DNA from: Chloroflexi bacterium TSY
Lineage (GTDB): Bacteria > Chloroflexota > Anaerolineae > Caldilineales > Caldilineaceae
Direction: 5' to 3'
NCBI GenBank assembly: GCA_019217005.1
Contig: JAHBNG010000100.1
Location: 1-55,997 of the forward strand
DNA length: 55,997 bases
Shown piece by piece: positions 36,611-45,852 of this stretch. The translations under genes and the position numbers were made by a program. The notes below the pieces were generated by a model. The model was not told where the DNA came from. It ran no database searches and was given only the letters and a program-made list of their open reading frames with translations. How positions within the stretch are numbered: the stretch's first letter is position 1; each line of letters begins with the position of its first letter.

Positions 36611-37813
36611 ATGGACATGACAAAAGCTTTCCCAATAACCACATCCATCCGGCTGACCTATTTCGGCCGTTCTGACTGGCGCAGAGCCATCATTCTCATC
36701 GCCGTCAGCCTTGTGGTAATTGATATTCTTCATTATTCGACAGCGCCCAGCATCAGCCAACTCCATGCCATTTATCGTTACTTCTACTTCTTGCCCATTG
36801 TCTATGCCGCTCTTCGCTTTGGGTTGTGGGGAGGGCTCATTGCAACCATCTCGGCTGGCCTGGTCTTTATCCCGCATATCATGCTTCGCTGGCATGATCA
36901 CCCCGTCGACGCACTCAATGATCTATTGGTCATTGTCGTTCTCTTTGGGGTTGCGATCATCACAGGACGCATTGCTGATCACATGCAACAAGCACAAATG
37001 GAACAGGCAGAGATTGCCAAGGAACTTTCTGCGTCACTCCAGAAGCTGGAGCAGCAAGGAACTGAATTACGGCGAGCTGAACGACTCATTGCATTAGGCA
37101 CGCTTGCTGGTGGTCTGGCACATCAAATCCGAAACCCTGTCGGGATCATCCGAGCCAGTTCCCAACTCTTGGATAGCAAATCAAGCCAGGAAAATGATGA
37201 AATTGCCACAGTCATTCAAGATGAAGCCGACCGTATCGAACAATTGGTGAGTCGATTACTGAATTTCGCAGATGAGCACACGCTTGAATACAGCTCTACA
37301 AATATCGGCCATCTCCTTGCTCAAGTCCAGCGGCGCGTCAAAGTGGCCGCAGAGCCATGCGGCGTTGACATTCTCATCTGTTGTTCAGAGGAGATCACAA
37401 CCTGGCAGCTAGATGCCGAACAGATCGAACACGCACTTGTAAATCTCTGCGTAAATGCCATCCAAGCCATCGACACGGGAGAAAGTACCAACGACGAGCG
37501 CGGCAAGAAAGGCGAAATCCGCTTGACAGCAAAACTGTCCGGAGTCTCAAATACGTGGCTGCAACTAAGCGTTTGCGACAATGGCTCCGGCGTCCCTGAA
37601 TATGTACAGCCTTATATCTTCGATCCATTTTATTCAACAAAAGATCAAGGGGTGGGATTGGGACTAAGCGTGGTGCAACGCATCGTCGAGGATCATGCAG
37701 GTACAATTCGCCTGACTTCGCCAAACCAGTTTGGTGGCGCAACTTTCACCATCCAACTACCCAGTGAGATCTCCGCTTCTCAAAACGGGATCATGAGACG
37801 AACAACGCATTGA
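36611..37813 (+). CDS. Membrane sensor histidine kinase
   Basis: 400 residues. About four membrane helices (residues 25-120) form the sensor and are followed by a coiled-coil linker (QMEQAEIAKELSASLQKLEQ). The H-box is LAGGLAHQIRNPVGIIRASS near residue 170, the N-box HALVNLCVNAIQAI, G1 VCDNGSGVPEY and G2 STKDQGVGLGLSVVQRI. It has the AtoS/ZraS/NtrB-type layout with no PAS or large external domain. It ends 1 bp before the regulator gene, so the pair is an operon. Confidence 0.92.
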   Translation: MDMTKAFPITTSIRLTYFGRSDWRRAIILIAVSLVVIDILHYSTAPSISQLHAIYRYFYFLPIVYAALRFGLWGGLIATISAGLVFIPHIMLRWHDHPVDALNDLLVIVVLFGVAIITGRIADHMQQAQMEQAEIAKELSASLQKLEQQGTELRRAERLIALGTLAGGLAHQIRNPVGIIRASSQLLDSKSSQENDEIATVIQDEADRIEQLVSRLLNFADEHTLEYSSTNIGHLLAQVQRRVKVAAEPCGVDILICCSEEITTWQLDAEQIEHALVNLCVNAIQAIDTGESTNDERGKKGEIRLTAKLSGVSNTWLQLSVCDNGSGVPEYVQPYIFDPFYSTKDQGVGLGLSVVQRIVEDHAGTIRLTSPNQFGGATFTIQLPSEISASQNGIMRRTTH

Positions 37814-37814
37814 T

Positions 37815-39131
37815 ATGGCGCGGACAATTTTGGTAATTGATGACGAAAATAATATGCGCTGGGTGCTGGATCGAGCACTTCAAAAAGCAGGCTACGAAGT
37901 TGTGACCGCTAGCCGCGGCGACGAAGGGTTGCGCCTATTTGCTCGCTATGCAGTCGATCTCGTTCTGCTCGATCTAAAAATGCCGGGGATGGATGGTCTG
38001 AGTGTGCTACGCGAATTACGTCAGCGCAATCGCCAGATTCCAGTCCTGTTGCTGACCGCCTACGCAACCGTTCCCACTGCCGTAGAAGCCCTCAAAATCG
38101 GCGCAATCGACTATGTGCGTAAGCCCTTTGATCTGGAAGAATTACAAACAAAAATCAGCTACGCACTTTATACCAGTAACCCATCTTTTTCTGGCTCCAC
38201 AGATAGCTCCAGCACAACGGAACCGACCTTCGTTGGAATCTCGCTGGCCATTGCCCGAATTCACAGCTTGGTAGAAGCCGCATCAACGAACGACTATCCT
38301 GTCCTGATCTATGGCGAAACAGGAAGCGGACGACGTACGGTTGCTCGATTGATCCACCAACGAAATGCTGCCGCTTCCGAAGTCAATATGGTGCTGATTG
38401 ATTGCGATGCGCTACCTGAGTCAGTCCTGGAGAGCGAGTTAGGACACCTACTCCATGATGCGAAAAGCGAAGTAACTCAGTCCCAAAAAGGAGATATGGA
38501 GCGTTGGGAGCAAGCCCTGGGTGGTACATTCATTTTGGCAAACTTTGATAGATTGCCGTTTGATTGGGCAGACAGATTCCAACACAATATCCAGCCTTAT
38601 TTACGGTCGCCCCAACGACCCCACGGATTGCGTCTCGTCCTCACATCACAAAAGGTTCTTGACAAGCAGTGGTCCAATCTGTCTAATCAATTCATCACAA
38701 TCGAAACACCGCCGTTGCGCAATCACCCCGAAGATATTCCTCTCCTGATTGCCCATTTTGCTCCACATCTCGACTGGAATGCAGCCGCCCGCCAAGCGTT
38801 GAATTCATACAACTGGCCAGGAAATGTTGCTGAACTTCAACAGATCCTCTCCTATGCAGCAACACTCTCAAACGGTCAATCGGTCGAACTCGATCACCTC
38901 CCACCATCTTTGAGTTTACAACCTCTGTCATCAGAAAGTTCCCAAACAGGTCCACAAATTGAACTACCAAAGGAAGGAATCGATCTCGACCAGATCGAAA
39001 AGAACCTGATCAAGCAGGCACTCGATCGGGCTGACAACAAAACACAAGCTGCTCGGCTGTTGAATATCTCTCGCTCAACGCTACTCTATCGATTGGCGAA
39101 ACACGGGTTGTCTGATGACGGCTCTAACTAA
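37815..39131 (+). CDS. NtrC-like response regulator without GAFTGA
   Basis: 438 residues. The receiver (ILVIDDENNMRWVLDRALQK, phospho-site DLVLLDLKMPGMDG) is followed by an AAA+ domain with a weakened Walker A (GETGSGRR) and, where GGTLFLDE is expected, GGTFILANFD. No GAFTGA loop is present. NSYNWPGNVAELQQIL and a Fis-type helix-turn-helix (NKTQAARLLNISRSTLLYRL) close the protein. It should bind DNA on phosphorylation but cannot activate sigma-54 in the normal way. It probably acts with sigma-70-type polymerase. Confidence 0.9.
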   Translation: MARTILVIDDENNMRWVLDRALQKAGYEVVTASRGDEGLRLFARYAVDLVLLDLKMPGMDGLSVLRELRQRNRQIPVLLLTAYATVPTAVEALKIGAIDYVRKPFDLEELQTKISYALYTSNPSFSGSTDSSSTTEPTFVGISLAIARIHSLVEAASTNDYPVLIYGETGSGRRTVARLIHQRNAAASEVNMVLIDCDALPESVLESELGHLLHDAKSEVTQSQKGDMERWEQALGGTFILANFDRLPFDWADRFQHNIQPYLRSPQRPHGLRLVLTSQKVLDKQWSNLSNQFITIETPPLRNHPEDIPLLIAHFAPHLDWNAAARQALNSYNWPGNVAELQQILSYAATLSNGQSVELDHLPPSLSLQPLSSESSQTGPQIELPKEGIDLDQIEKNLIKQALDRADNKTQAARLLNISRSTLLYRLAKHGLSDDGSN

Positions 39132-39159
39132 CTCAGCAGCTCAAGTGCTCCCGTTTGTC

Positions 39160-39411
39160 CTACTGTGGTGAGGTAGTAAACTCGTCTTCGGTGATCGTCT
39201 GACTTCCGCTTTCTTCTATTGCCAACACCTCAAACTTATGTTCTGTCTCTGACTCGAGAAATTCTGGTGGAACCGTTACTTGCGTGGCATCATCAGGAAG
39301 GCTGATATTAAACTCGCCCTCATTCTCGACGATGACCTGGTAGCCAACAATCTCTGACCCTGGTTGATTCGCAATTGATTGCTTCAAAAAATGTGAAAAT
39401 GATTGCGCCAA
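39160..39411 (-). pseudogene. Fibronectin type III-like C-terminal remnant
   Basis: The minus strand reads GSEIVGYQVIVENEGEFNIS, VTVPPEFLESETEHKFEVLA, then IEESGSQTITEDEFTT, a typical last FN3 domain of an exported protein. About 80 residues remain and no signal or upstream domain is seen. It probably is the tail of a larger secreted protein whose front has been lost. Confidence 0.6.
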
Positions 39412-39790
39412 TTCCTTAGCTTACCTCCGGTTCAAATCCTCTAATCAGACAAGGCGAATGCTGGAATAGCCTAATAATCAGCCCTACGAAAATATTCATA
39501 ATCTATCTTCTGGAACAATATCCGTAACAGCGGGAAGTGTTCGAAGTACAACGAATTTACGAATCGGAAGTGGTCACTTGTCGTGTTATGTATCGAGAGG
39601 TATAGTAGGTGGTGTCCCTCAGCATACTGTATTGGGGGCTTTCTGAAACGTGAATAATGTCAATAAAAATAGACTATATTGTAAGCGAGTGTGAAGTCAG
39701 AAAGGGGAATAAAAGTTAAAAAAACTGTCATAAATTGGTTTGTTTCAGAGAGAAAAGTACAAAGACTCAGGAGCAAAAAAAACAGTAGCA

Positions 39791-39878
39791 GCAAAAGTCG
39801 GGTACAAATTTTTCATGCAAACAGAGGGCTGCTCTAGGATTTCACCCCTTATGGTCATTTTTTGTACCCGACTTTTGC
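39791..39878. repeat. Perfect 18-bp inverted repeat
   Basis: GCAAAAGTCGGGTACAAA (39791-39808) and its exact complement (39861-39878) are separated by 52 bp. It lies immediately before the IS1-like transposase remnant, so the right arm may be that element's left end and the left arm the end of a second copy. The remaining gap 39412-39790 shows no gene. Confidence 0.75.
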
Positions 39879-39893
39879 CGTAGCTGAAAAAAA

Positions 39894-40334
39894 ATGAATA
39901 ACAGAACCATCTATTGCCCAAATCGGAACTGTAGCGAATATGGCAGGTGCGGGTTAGGCAGAAATTTGGTCTATTACGGCTACAAAAGATTAATTCGCCA
40001 GCTCTACTGTACCAGATGTAGCAAGGCATTCTCATCTAGAATCGGGACAGCGGACTACAAATTGGAGACAGAAGAACGAATTTTTACAATCGCAATGCGA
40101 GCTTTGGCCGAAGGAAACTCGTTGCGTAGGACCGGACGAACAGTTGGAGTCGATAAGGACACAATCTGCAAATGGCTGGTGCAAGCGAGTGCCCATTGTC
40201 GTTTGGTCACGCTGCATCTCTTTGATCACTTGCACATCAGCGAATGCCAATTAGATGAATTATGGAGCTTCGTCATACTGAGGAACACTACCTGCCGTTT
40301 CTCGCAAAATATAAATGGTGGGAGGATTCTGTAA
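39894..40334 (+). pseudogene. IS1-like transposase, truncated
   Basis: 146 residues. A zinc-ribbon start (YCPNRNCSEYGRCGLGRNLV, LYCTRCSKAFSSR) leads into a helix-turn-helix (GNSLRRTGRTVGVDKDTICK), then HISECQLDELWSFV where the first DDE aspartate/glutamate region begins. The reading is lost after residue 130. This is the InsA-like plus early InsB-like part of an IS1-family protein. The right end of the element is missing. Confidence 0.7.
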
Positions 40335-40553
40335 AAAAATGGTATGGATGTTGTTTGCACGAGAAAGATATCCCTTAAGATGATAGGTTTGTTGCTAAAA
40401 ATTAGCCAATGATGACTCCTTTGGTCCCACCAAAATCAAGAATTCAAAAGATCAATATTCCATCTTTGGATTTGAAGTGGCCGCTTTGCTACCGCTAACA
40501 TTTCGGTGCATCGTGTTAAGAAAATAACATTCCACTTTGGATTCTATGAGGAT

Positions 40554-40584
40554 AAAGGGTCACCATCATTGACGGTGACCCTTT
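40554..40584 (+). terminator. Rho-independent terminator-like hairpin
   Basis: AAAGGGTCACC (40554-40564) pairs with GGTGACCCTTT (40574-40584) around a 9-base loop, followed by GTCTTT. It has no evident surviving gene upstream; the gap 40335-40614 is otherwise empty. Confidence 0.6.
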
Positions 40585-40614
40585 GTCTTTGTGCTAATAA
40601 TCACATCACTTACT

Positions 40615-40769
40615 GGGGTGGTTCAGAATTAGGTTTACACTTTTGATACATAGACAAAAATCTATATGAGGTCATTTTCTGCCTGAGCATGGCTCAAATT
40701 AGAAAATATAAACATCTTTTCTCTTTGCAAAAATGTAAACCTAATTGTCCGCCTAAAATGAACCACCCC
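40615..40769 (-). mobile_element. MITE family 1, copy B (155 bp, diverged)
   Basis: It has the same length and GGGGTGGTTCA/TGAACCACCCC ends as copies A and C but in opposite orientation, and its interior is diverged. The perfect 8-bp target duplication CACTTACT is at 40607-40614 and 40770-40777. It is older than the other two copies. Confidence 0.93.
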
Positions 40770-40897
40770 CACTTACTGAATTTCAAGGACGTCTGAGGAT
40801 AGATGTGCATATTGTCGCTTTTTCGACCGACATTTCCTGATTTGAATAATAGTGCGGTGCTATTTTGCAGTGGATAGTTTTTTACTTAGTATTTGTA

Positions 40898-42398
40898 CTT
40901 TACTTTCTGGTAAAAGAAAAGAGATGAGGTGAGAAATGTGACAAAAAGCGGTTAGCAGTTCATCCTAAAGGTAGAGAACCCAAAAAGGAGGAAGGAATGC
41001 TAACCGCGCCAGAAATAACTATAGCAGTACTGATGAATGTATTGCAAGTAACGCCGATGGGAACAAACGTAAATGTAATGCGTCTGATGTGGGCAATGCT
41101 GAATGGGTCGTTTCTGAAAAGTCGAGGAGCAATCCATAGCGCATTGAAAGAAAGCGGGTTTGAAGATGAGGAGCTCCGGCGAAGCTGGTGGAGCTTTCGA
41201 TATGGATCATGGGATATCACAAGTCTGCTGGGGTCGTGGCAAGAAGAAGTGGAAAGGGGAATGGGAGGCAAAAAAGTTAGAAGGGTACCGAGTGAAAAGC
41301 ATAGATATCACAGGGTTCTGGCGACCGAAGCTGCAAGGGAAAGTGAACCGACTCTATAACTCAACGGCTCGTCGGGCATTGCCCGCGCTCATCTTTGGAG
41401 TGATGATAAGCTCGGGGGGGAGATAGGCGGGAAGCGAGTGCCACTGCTCAAGGCAATCATGAGATGCACGGTTGGAACAAAGGAAAGTGAGTTTCGGAAA
41501 AAGCTGCTGACAGAGACGAAGAAATCACTGGAGTCAGACGAAGTGGCGGTGGTCGATGCCGGGTTTACAATCAGAGAAATGCTAGAAAGCGGCATAGACC
41601 GATTTGTCCTGCGGGAAGCCATTAACTGCACAGTGCGCCGCAATGAGTTCCCCAAACGCAAAGAAAAAGGCAGACCACCTGAATATGGTGATATTGTGCG
41701 TCCGCTCTCTCGCAGCTATAAGGGAAAGCGACTCGAGGCTACAACTCCGGACTCGTCTGGTCGCTTTCTCTATAGTGGTCGCCTGATTTGCTATCAAGCA
41801 TGGCACAATCTCGTCCCCAGAACAACCAAGGTGGATACAGCCAACCGTACCTACTCGATTTACGTCATTCAGGATCCGGCCTACAACACACCTTTGGTTT
41901 TGGCGACCGTTATGACTTTGCAGCCTGAAACCATTTATCTTGTCTACCTGGAACGCTGGCCTGTTGAACCTCCCCCCTTGGCTTCCAAGCAGATGATTGG
42001 CTTACATCGTCAATTTGTTCATGCCGATGAGGCTTGTTTCCGCTTACCTGAACTGGGGCTGCTGGCTGGCAATCTTCTTTCCCATTTAGCCGCTTCTCTT
42101 CCTCCCATACCGACTGGCTACTGGGCTCGAGAGCCTCAATCCACTCCCGGCAGGCTGCGCCGTGTTCTCTCGAGTGCTCTTTTTCCAACTCCTGACCAAC
42201 TCGACCCTGACTTTCGGAAAAAGGCCTCGGTTTCACACCATTTCCCTAAAGGCGTTCTCGCTCATCGCCGCCTCAATGCCGCTGCTTAAACTAGCCGAGC
42301 ACTATTTTTACATTTTATCCCGTTTTTTCAGGGTGGATTCTTTTTTCCGCCCCTTTCGGTTTGCCCTTTGTCACTCAAGCCTTTACCAGAAAGTAAAG
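40898..42398. mobile_element. 1.5-kb insertion sequence, copy B
   Basis: The 17-bp inverted repeats are CTTTACTTTCTGGTAAA at 40898-40914 and its complement ending at 42398. A perfect 6-bp target duplication TTTGTA lies at 40892-40897 and 42399-42404. It is nearly identical to copy A at 26002. It has G7 near 41414 and C6 near 41972, the reverse of the intact/broken pattern in copy A. Confidence 0.95.
40997..42289 (+). pseudogene. DDE transposase of the 1.5-kb IS, copy B
   Basis: ORF A is 40997-41359. The second frame starts near 41263 and stops at 41426 because the G7 run shifts the reading. The frame resumes at about 41430 and runs uninterrupted to 42289 through VVDAGFTIREMLESGIDRFV, GRPPEYGDIVRPLSRSYKGK and LASKQMIGLHRQFVHADEAC. 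Replacing G7 by G5, as in copy A, would restore a single downstream ORF of about 340 residues. The +1 relation between ORF A and the second frame is the same as in copy A. Confidence 0.8.
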
Positions 42399-42401
42399 TT
42401 T

Positions 42402-42511
42402 GTAGCAGTGCAATGCAAAGTCGCAACTGCACTGCAAAATACCCTTAACTGCACTGCAAACTTATATCTATTGCAATGCAAAATCTTACTCACTGCAATG
42501 CAAGCCACAAG
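42402..42511. repeat. Iteron-like array of TGCA(A/C)TGCAA
   Basis: Five direct copies of TGCAMTGCAA (starting with TGCAATGCAAAG near 42408) are spaced 19, 22, 22 and 22 bp apart. Each contains two TGCA words. It lies between the end of IS copy B and the arsM stop codon. The two-turn spacing suggests a protein-binding array; the protein is unknown. Confidence 0.7.
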
Positions 42512-42560
42512 TTACATTAGGCTATCGAATTGACATTGTGTTGGCGGGCCATAAATCCGC

Positions 42561-43412
42561 TTATGCCCGATAGGCGGAGATATTTGCACTGGCAAAACGA
42601 CTTACTAGATTATGAATCACCTCTGGTGCTAACTTGAGGAGAGACGCTGCTTTCATATCCTGGCCAAGCGCTTCGAGCGTGTAATGGGTGCGAATCGAGA
42701 TCTCAATCCGTTCGAAACCGATCTCCGTTAGTATCTCTTGGTAGTCGTTCACTGTAAGCGCACCTGCTACGCAGCCTGCCCAACTCAATGCTTTGCGGAT
42801 TTGCGCCTCGCTGACGGGCAGATCATTCAACGTGCCGTCGACAACAATATCGGAAATGGCCACGCGACCACCGGGTCTGAGGACGCGGAATGCTTCGCTG
42901 AGTACCTGCCTCTTATCTGGCGACAGGTTGATGACACAATTCGAGAGGATCACATCGATCGTCTGATCTGAAATTGGCAACTCTTCAATTTGCCCCTTAC
43001 GAAACTCGACATTGGATAGCCCTGCTTTTTCCAGATTCCGCCGTGCAAGACTGAGCATCTCGTCAGTCATATCCACGCCATAGACAAAACCGGTTGCCCC
43101 CACTCGTTGAGCAGACAGCAACACATCGATGCCGCCCCCCGAACCCAGATCAAGCACAACTTCTCCCTCCTTTAACGACGCCAACGCCGTTGGGTTGCCA
43201 CACCCCAGCCCCAGATCAGCATCATCAGGGATAGAGGATAACTCTTCTGTGGAGTAGCCGTTCCGAGTCGAGGTATTACAACAGCTGGACGCAGCGCAAC
43301 ATGAGTCTTGCGCTTGGGCACGTTGGCGGTAGTGTTTACGCACAGTTTCGTGGATAGATGTGGCATTTTCTTGCTGAACAGAAGCGGGTTCAGCAACGGT
43401 CAAAGTCGACAT
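42561..43412 (-). CDS. arsM: Arsenite S-adenosylmethyltransferase
   Basis: 283 residues. The cysteine-rich N-terminal segment QAQDSCCAASSCC is followed by YSTEELSSIPDDADLGLGCG, VVLDLGSGGGIDVLLSAQRV (SAM site), VILSNCVINLSPDKRQVLSE and LSWAGCVAGALTVNDYQEIL. The cysteines in LGLGCGNP, LSNCVIN and WAGCVAGA are those known to bind As(III). It methylates arsenite in the cytoplasm to volatile or less retained products. An AGGAG site precedes the ATG. No arsR or arsB is nearby, so it is a stand-alone resistance gene. Confidence 0.93.
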   Translation of the reverse strand: MSTLTVAEPASVQQENATSIHETVRKHYRQRAQAQDSCCAASSCCNTSTRNGYSTEELSSIPDDADLGLGCGNPTALASLKEGEVVLDLGSGGGIDVLLSAQRVGATGFVYGVDMTDEMLSLARRNLEKAGLSNVEFRKGQIEELPISDQTIDVILSNCVINLSPDKRQVLSEAFRVLRPGGRVAISDIVVDGTLNDLPVSEAQIRKALSWAGCVAGALTVNDYQEILTEIGFERIEISIRTHYTLEALGQDMKAASLLKLAPEVIHNLVSRFASANISAYRA

Positions 43413-43447
43413 ATAAATCTCCTTTTAAAATTTATATTGTGGTTGTG

Positions 43448-43503
43448 ATGAAAACATGGTCTTTCTTACAGCTCTGCCAAATGGAGCAAAACCATGTTTT
43501 CAT
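43448..43503 (-). promoter_or_regulatory. arsM leader hairpin
   Basis: ATGAAAACATGGT (43448-43460) and its exact complement (43491-43503) give a 13-bp stem with a 30-base loop in the arsM 5' leader, 35 bp before the start codon. It may be an attenuating or stabilising structure, but no known riboswitch is recognised. Confidence 0.5.
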
Positions 43504-43548
43504 ACAGAGCTCAGCTCAGTAGTTCGCAACACAATCACACATAGGAAT

Positions 43549-43577
43549 AGAATACACTATATATCGATGCTTGTCAA
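43549..43577 (-). promoter_or_regulatory. arsM promoter
   Basis: On the minus strand TTGACA (43572-43577) and TATTCT (43549-43554) are separated by exactly 17 bp. The spacer holds ATCGATATATAG, which resembles ArsR/SmtB-type operator sequence. The predicted transcript has a leader of about 130 bases. The rest of the gap up to 43858 shows no credible gene. Confidence 0.7.
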
Positions 43578-43858
43578 TATGTTTGTTTATCGGCTAACTC
43601 ACACCGACAGACTTTTTATCTGACATGGGGGGTAGGATATAATTCGTCCGATCTTGCTCTTACGAATAGAGACGTCGCTTAAACTTCGGGCAATTGGAAT
43701 ATTTTCTGTCGAGGGACGATTGTCCAAAGCTTTTGTTGAGCACTGCCAGAACTTTGAAATAAATTTGACCGATTTCAGTTGAGTAAAACATGCGCACATT
43801 TATGGTAGATGTGTCTTTCAGATAAGCATGAATATTGAGCCAAATCCATGGAAAAGCT

Positions 43859-44377
43859 ATGACTGAAGTGACTACGTATTATCTAGAAATGAAGTCTCCC
43901 TCTTTGCTGATTGACAAGACCGACGCGAGAGGCTTACAAATCCATGAATGCAAAGTGAAGCAATTTCAGGTCAATTGGTTCTTGTATCAGTTTGTTGGTG
44001 AAGATTGGGGGTGGACAGATAAGCTTTCCTGGTCCGATGAACAATGGAAAGCATATGCTGAACATGATAATCTTGGAACATGGGTTGCCTATTTTGCTGG
44101 CTCACCTGCTGGATACTTTGAGTTACAGAAACAGAACGATGGTAACGTAGAAATCGCTTATTTCGGCCTAGCACCGAATTTCATCGGGCAAGGATTTGGT
44201 GGATACCTTTTGTCTGAAGCAATCAAATTTGCCTGGGCGTGGGAGGGAACAAACCGGGTTTGGGTTCATACATGCACGCTTGATCACCCTAGCGCCTTAC
44301 AGAACTATCAATCACGCGGCATGAAAATTTATCGGGTTGAGACTACGCACGAAACGCCAAGGAGAATTCATCTATGA
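43859..44377 (+). CDS. GNAT family N-acetyltransferase
   Basis: 172 residues from ATG 43859 (MTEVTTYYLEMKSPS). The acetyl-CoA site is FGLAPNFIGQGFGGYLLSEA (the Q/R-x2-G-x-G/A pattern), and VWVHTCTLDHPSALQNYQSR followed by GMKIYR is the typical C-terminal strand and helix. The substrate is unknown. It ends 4 bp inside the sulfatase start (overlap ATGA), so the two are coupled. Confidence 0.87.
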   Translation: MTEVTTYYLEMKSPSLLIDKTDARGLQIHECKVKQFQVNWFLYQFVGEDWGWTDKLSWSDEQWKAYAEHDNLGTWVAYFAGSPAGYFELQKQNDGNVEIAYFGLAPNFIGQGFGGYLLSEAIKFAWAWEGTNRVWVHTCTLDHPSALQNYQSRGMKIYRVETTHETPRRIHL

Positions 44378-45834
44378 CTGACGTCACCCGTCCGAACATT
44401 CTCTTTATCTGTGTCGACCAATGGCGCGCCGACTGTCTGGGCTTTACCGGTCATCCAACGGTAGAAACGCCTCATTTGGATCGCCTAGCTCATGAGAGCA
44501 TCAACTTTACGCAAGCATATACGGCAACCCCGTCCTGCGTTCCTGCACGTGCCGCCATCATGACGGGACTGATGCCACGGCATCATGGTTTCGTGGGCTA
44601 CAACGATCGTGTTGATTGGCACTATGATGTGACAATGGCCGGATTGTTGGCTGAGGCTGACTACCATACTCAGTGTGTCGGCAAAATGCATGTCCACCCC
44701 TCACGCAACCTGATGGGCTTTCACAATGTGGTATTGCACGATGGCTATCTTCATCGTGAACGCTCTAAGCCCGATGACTACGGTCTGGTGGACGACTATC
44801 GACCTTGGCTGCGCGAAAAGCTGGGTCAGCACGAGGTTGATTATCTGGATACTGGTGTCGGGTGTAACGGCTATGTGGCTCGACCCTGGAATTACGACGA
44901 AATGCTCCACCCTACCTCGTGGGTAACCACGCAGAGTATCGACTTCCTGCGCCGACGTGATCCAACTAAGCCTTTCTTTCTCATGATGTCCTATCATCGA
45001 CCCCATCCGCCACTCGATCCGCCCGGTCATTATCTGGACCGCTACTATGCAAAAGAACTACCCGAGCCTCTAATGGGCGATTGGGCTGCGCCGCATCTGC
45101 CTGTACGCGGTTTGGACAGCCCGATCCCGACCGACCGCGATCAAATTGACATGGCGCGCCGCGCCTACTTTGCTCAGATTACCCACATCGATCATCAGCT
45201 CAACCGCATGTTTATGGCGCTCTACGAAGCGGGCGAGTTGGACAACACGGCTATTCTATTCACCGCCGATCATGGCGAAATGCTCTATGATCATAACCTG
45301 ATCGCCAAAGCGTTTCCGTTTGACGGTTCAGCCCGCATTCCGTTCTTGTTACGCTTGCCAAAAACCGGAGACTGGAGACAAGCATCTCAATCTGGCGTAC
45401 AAAAAATGGATCGCCTGGTCGAACTACGAGATCTGTTGCCCACATTCTGTGAATTGGCCGGCGCAGAGATACCAGAACAGATCGATGGACGGAGTATCCT
45501 GCCACTCTGTCGAAATGAAGATGTTGCATGGCGTGACTATCTGCATGGTGAGCATACATTAGGCGTCGAGTCTACCCAATGGCTCACCGATGGACGCGAG
45601 AAATATATCTGGTATCCACAGACTGGACGGGAATTGCTCTTCGACTTGGACAATGATCCGACCGAATTGCATGATCTCTCCGTCGTGAAGCATGATCGAG
45701 TCCAGTTTTGGCGCTCTCGCCTCATCAAAGAACTAATGGACCGTCAAGAGGGTTTTGTCCAGGATAATGCATTGGTCGTCGGGCGCCCACAAAGTCCGAC
45801 TTTGTCGAATCCTGGGCGTTATCAAAGACGATAA
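44374..45834 (+). CDS. Sulfatase, Cys type
   Basis: 486 residues. The N-terminal metal site NILFICVDQWRADCLGFTGH is followed by the activation signature CVPARAAIMTG near residue 57 (C-x-P-x-R), in which the cysteine must be converted to formylglycine. MSYHRPHPPLDPP, AILFTADHGEMLYDHNLIAK and the C-terminal subdomain are also typical. It has no signal peptide and is likely cytoplasmic. It overlaps the GNAT gene and precedes a SUMF1-type gene now disrupted by a MITE. Confidence 0.92.
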   Translation: MTDVTRPNILFICVDQWRADCLGFTGHPTVETPHLDRLAHESINFTQAYTATPSCVPARAAIMTGLMPRHHGFVGYNDRVDWHYDVTMAGLLAEADYHTQCVGKMHVHPSRNLMGFHNVVLHDGYLHRERSKPDDYGLVDDYRPWLREKLGQHEVDYLDTGVGCNGYVARPWNYDEMLHPTSWVTTQSIDFLRRRDPTKPFFLMMSYHRPHPPLDPPGHYLDRYYAKELPEPLMGDWAAPHLPVRGLDSPIPTDRDQIDMARRAYFAQITHIDHQLNRMFMALYEAGELDNTAILFTADHGEMLYDHNLIAKAFPFDGSARIPFLLRLPKTGDWRQASQSGVQKMDRLVELRDLLPTFCELAGAEIPEQIDGRSILPLCRNEDVAWRDYLHGEHTLGVESTQWLTDGREKYIWYPQTGRELLFDLDNDPTELHDLSVVKHDRVQFWRSRLIKELMDRQEGFVQDNALVVGRPQSPTLSNPGRYQRR

Positions 45835-45852
45835 ATCGCACTGGAGAATCTA

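Noticed and set aside
36488..36901. 137-residue minus-strand ORF overlapping the kinase start
   Set aside because: It is antisense to the kinase sensor region and shows no protein-like features. The plus-strand kinase explains the sequence.
26002..42398. Composite transposon made of the two 1.5-kb IS copies carrying the redox genes and two-component genes
   Set aside because: Copy B has its own perfect 6-bp duplication TTTGTA on both sides, so it inserted independently. The outer flanks of the pair do not match.
42402..42511. CRISPR array
   Set aside because: Units are only about 10 bp with 9-12 bp spacers, and no cas genes are present.
43599..43799. 66-residue minus-strand ORF upstream of the arsM promoter
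   Set aside because: No recognisable family, no ribosome site, and composition like non-coding sequence.
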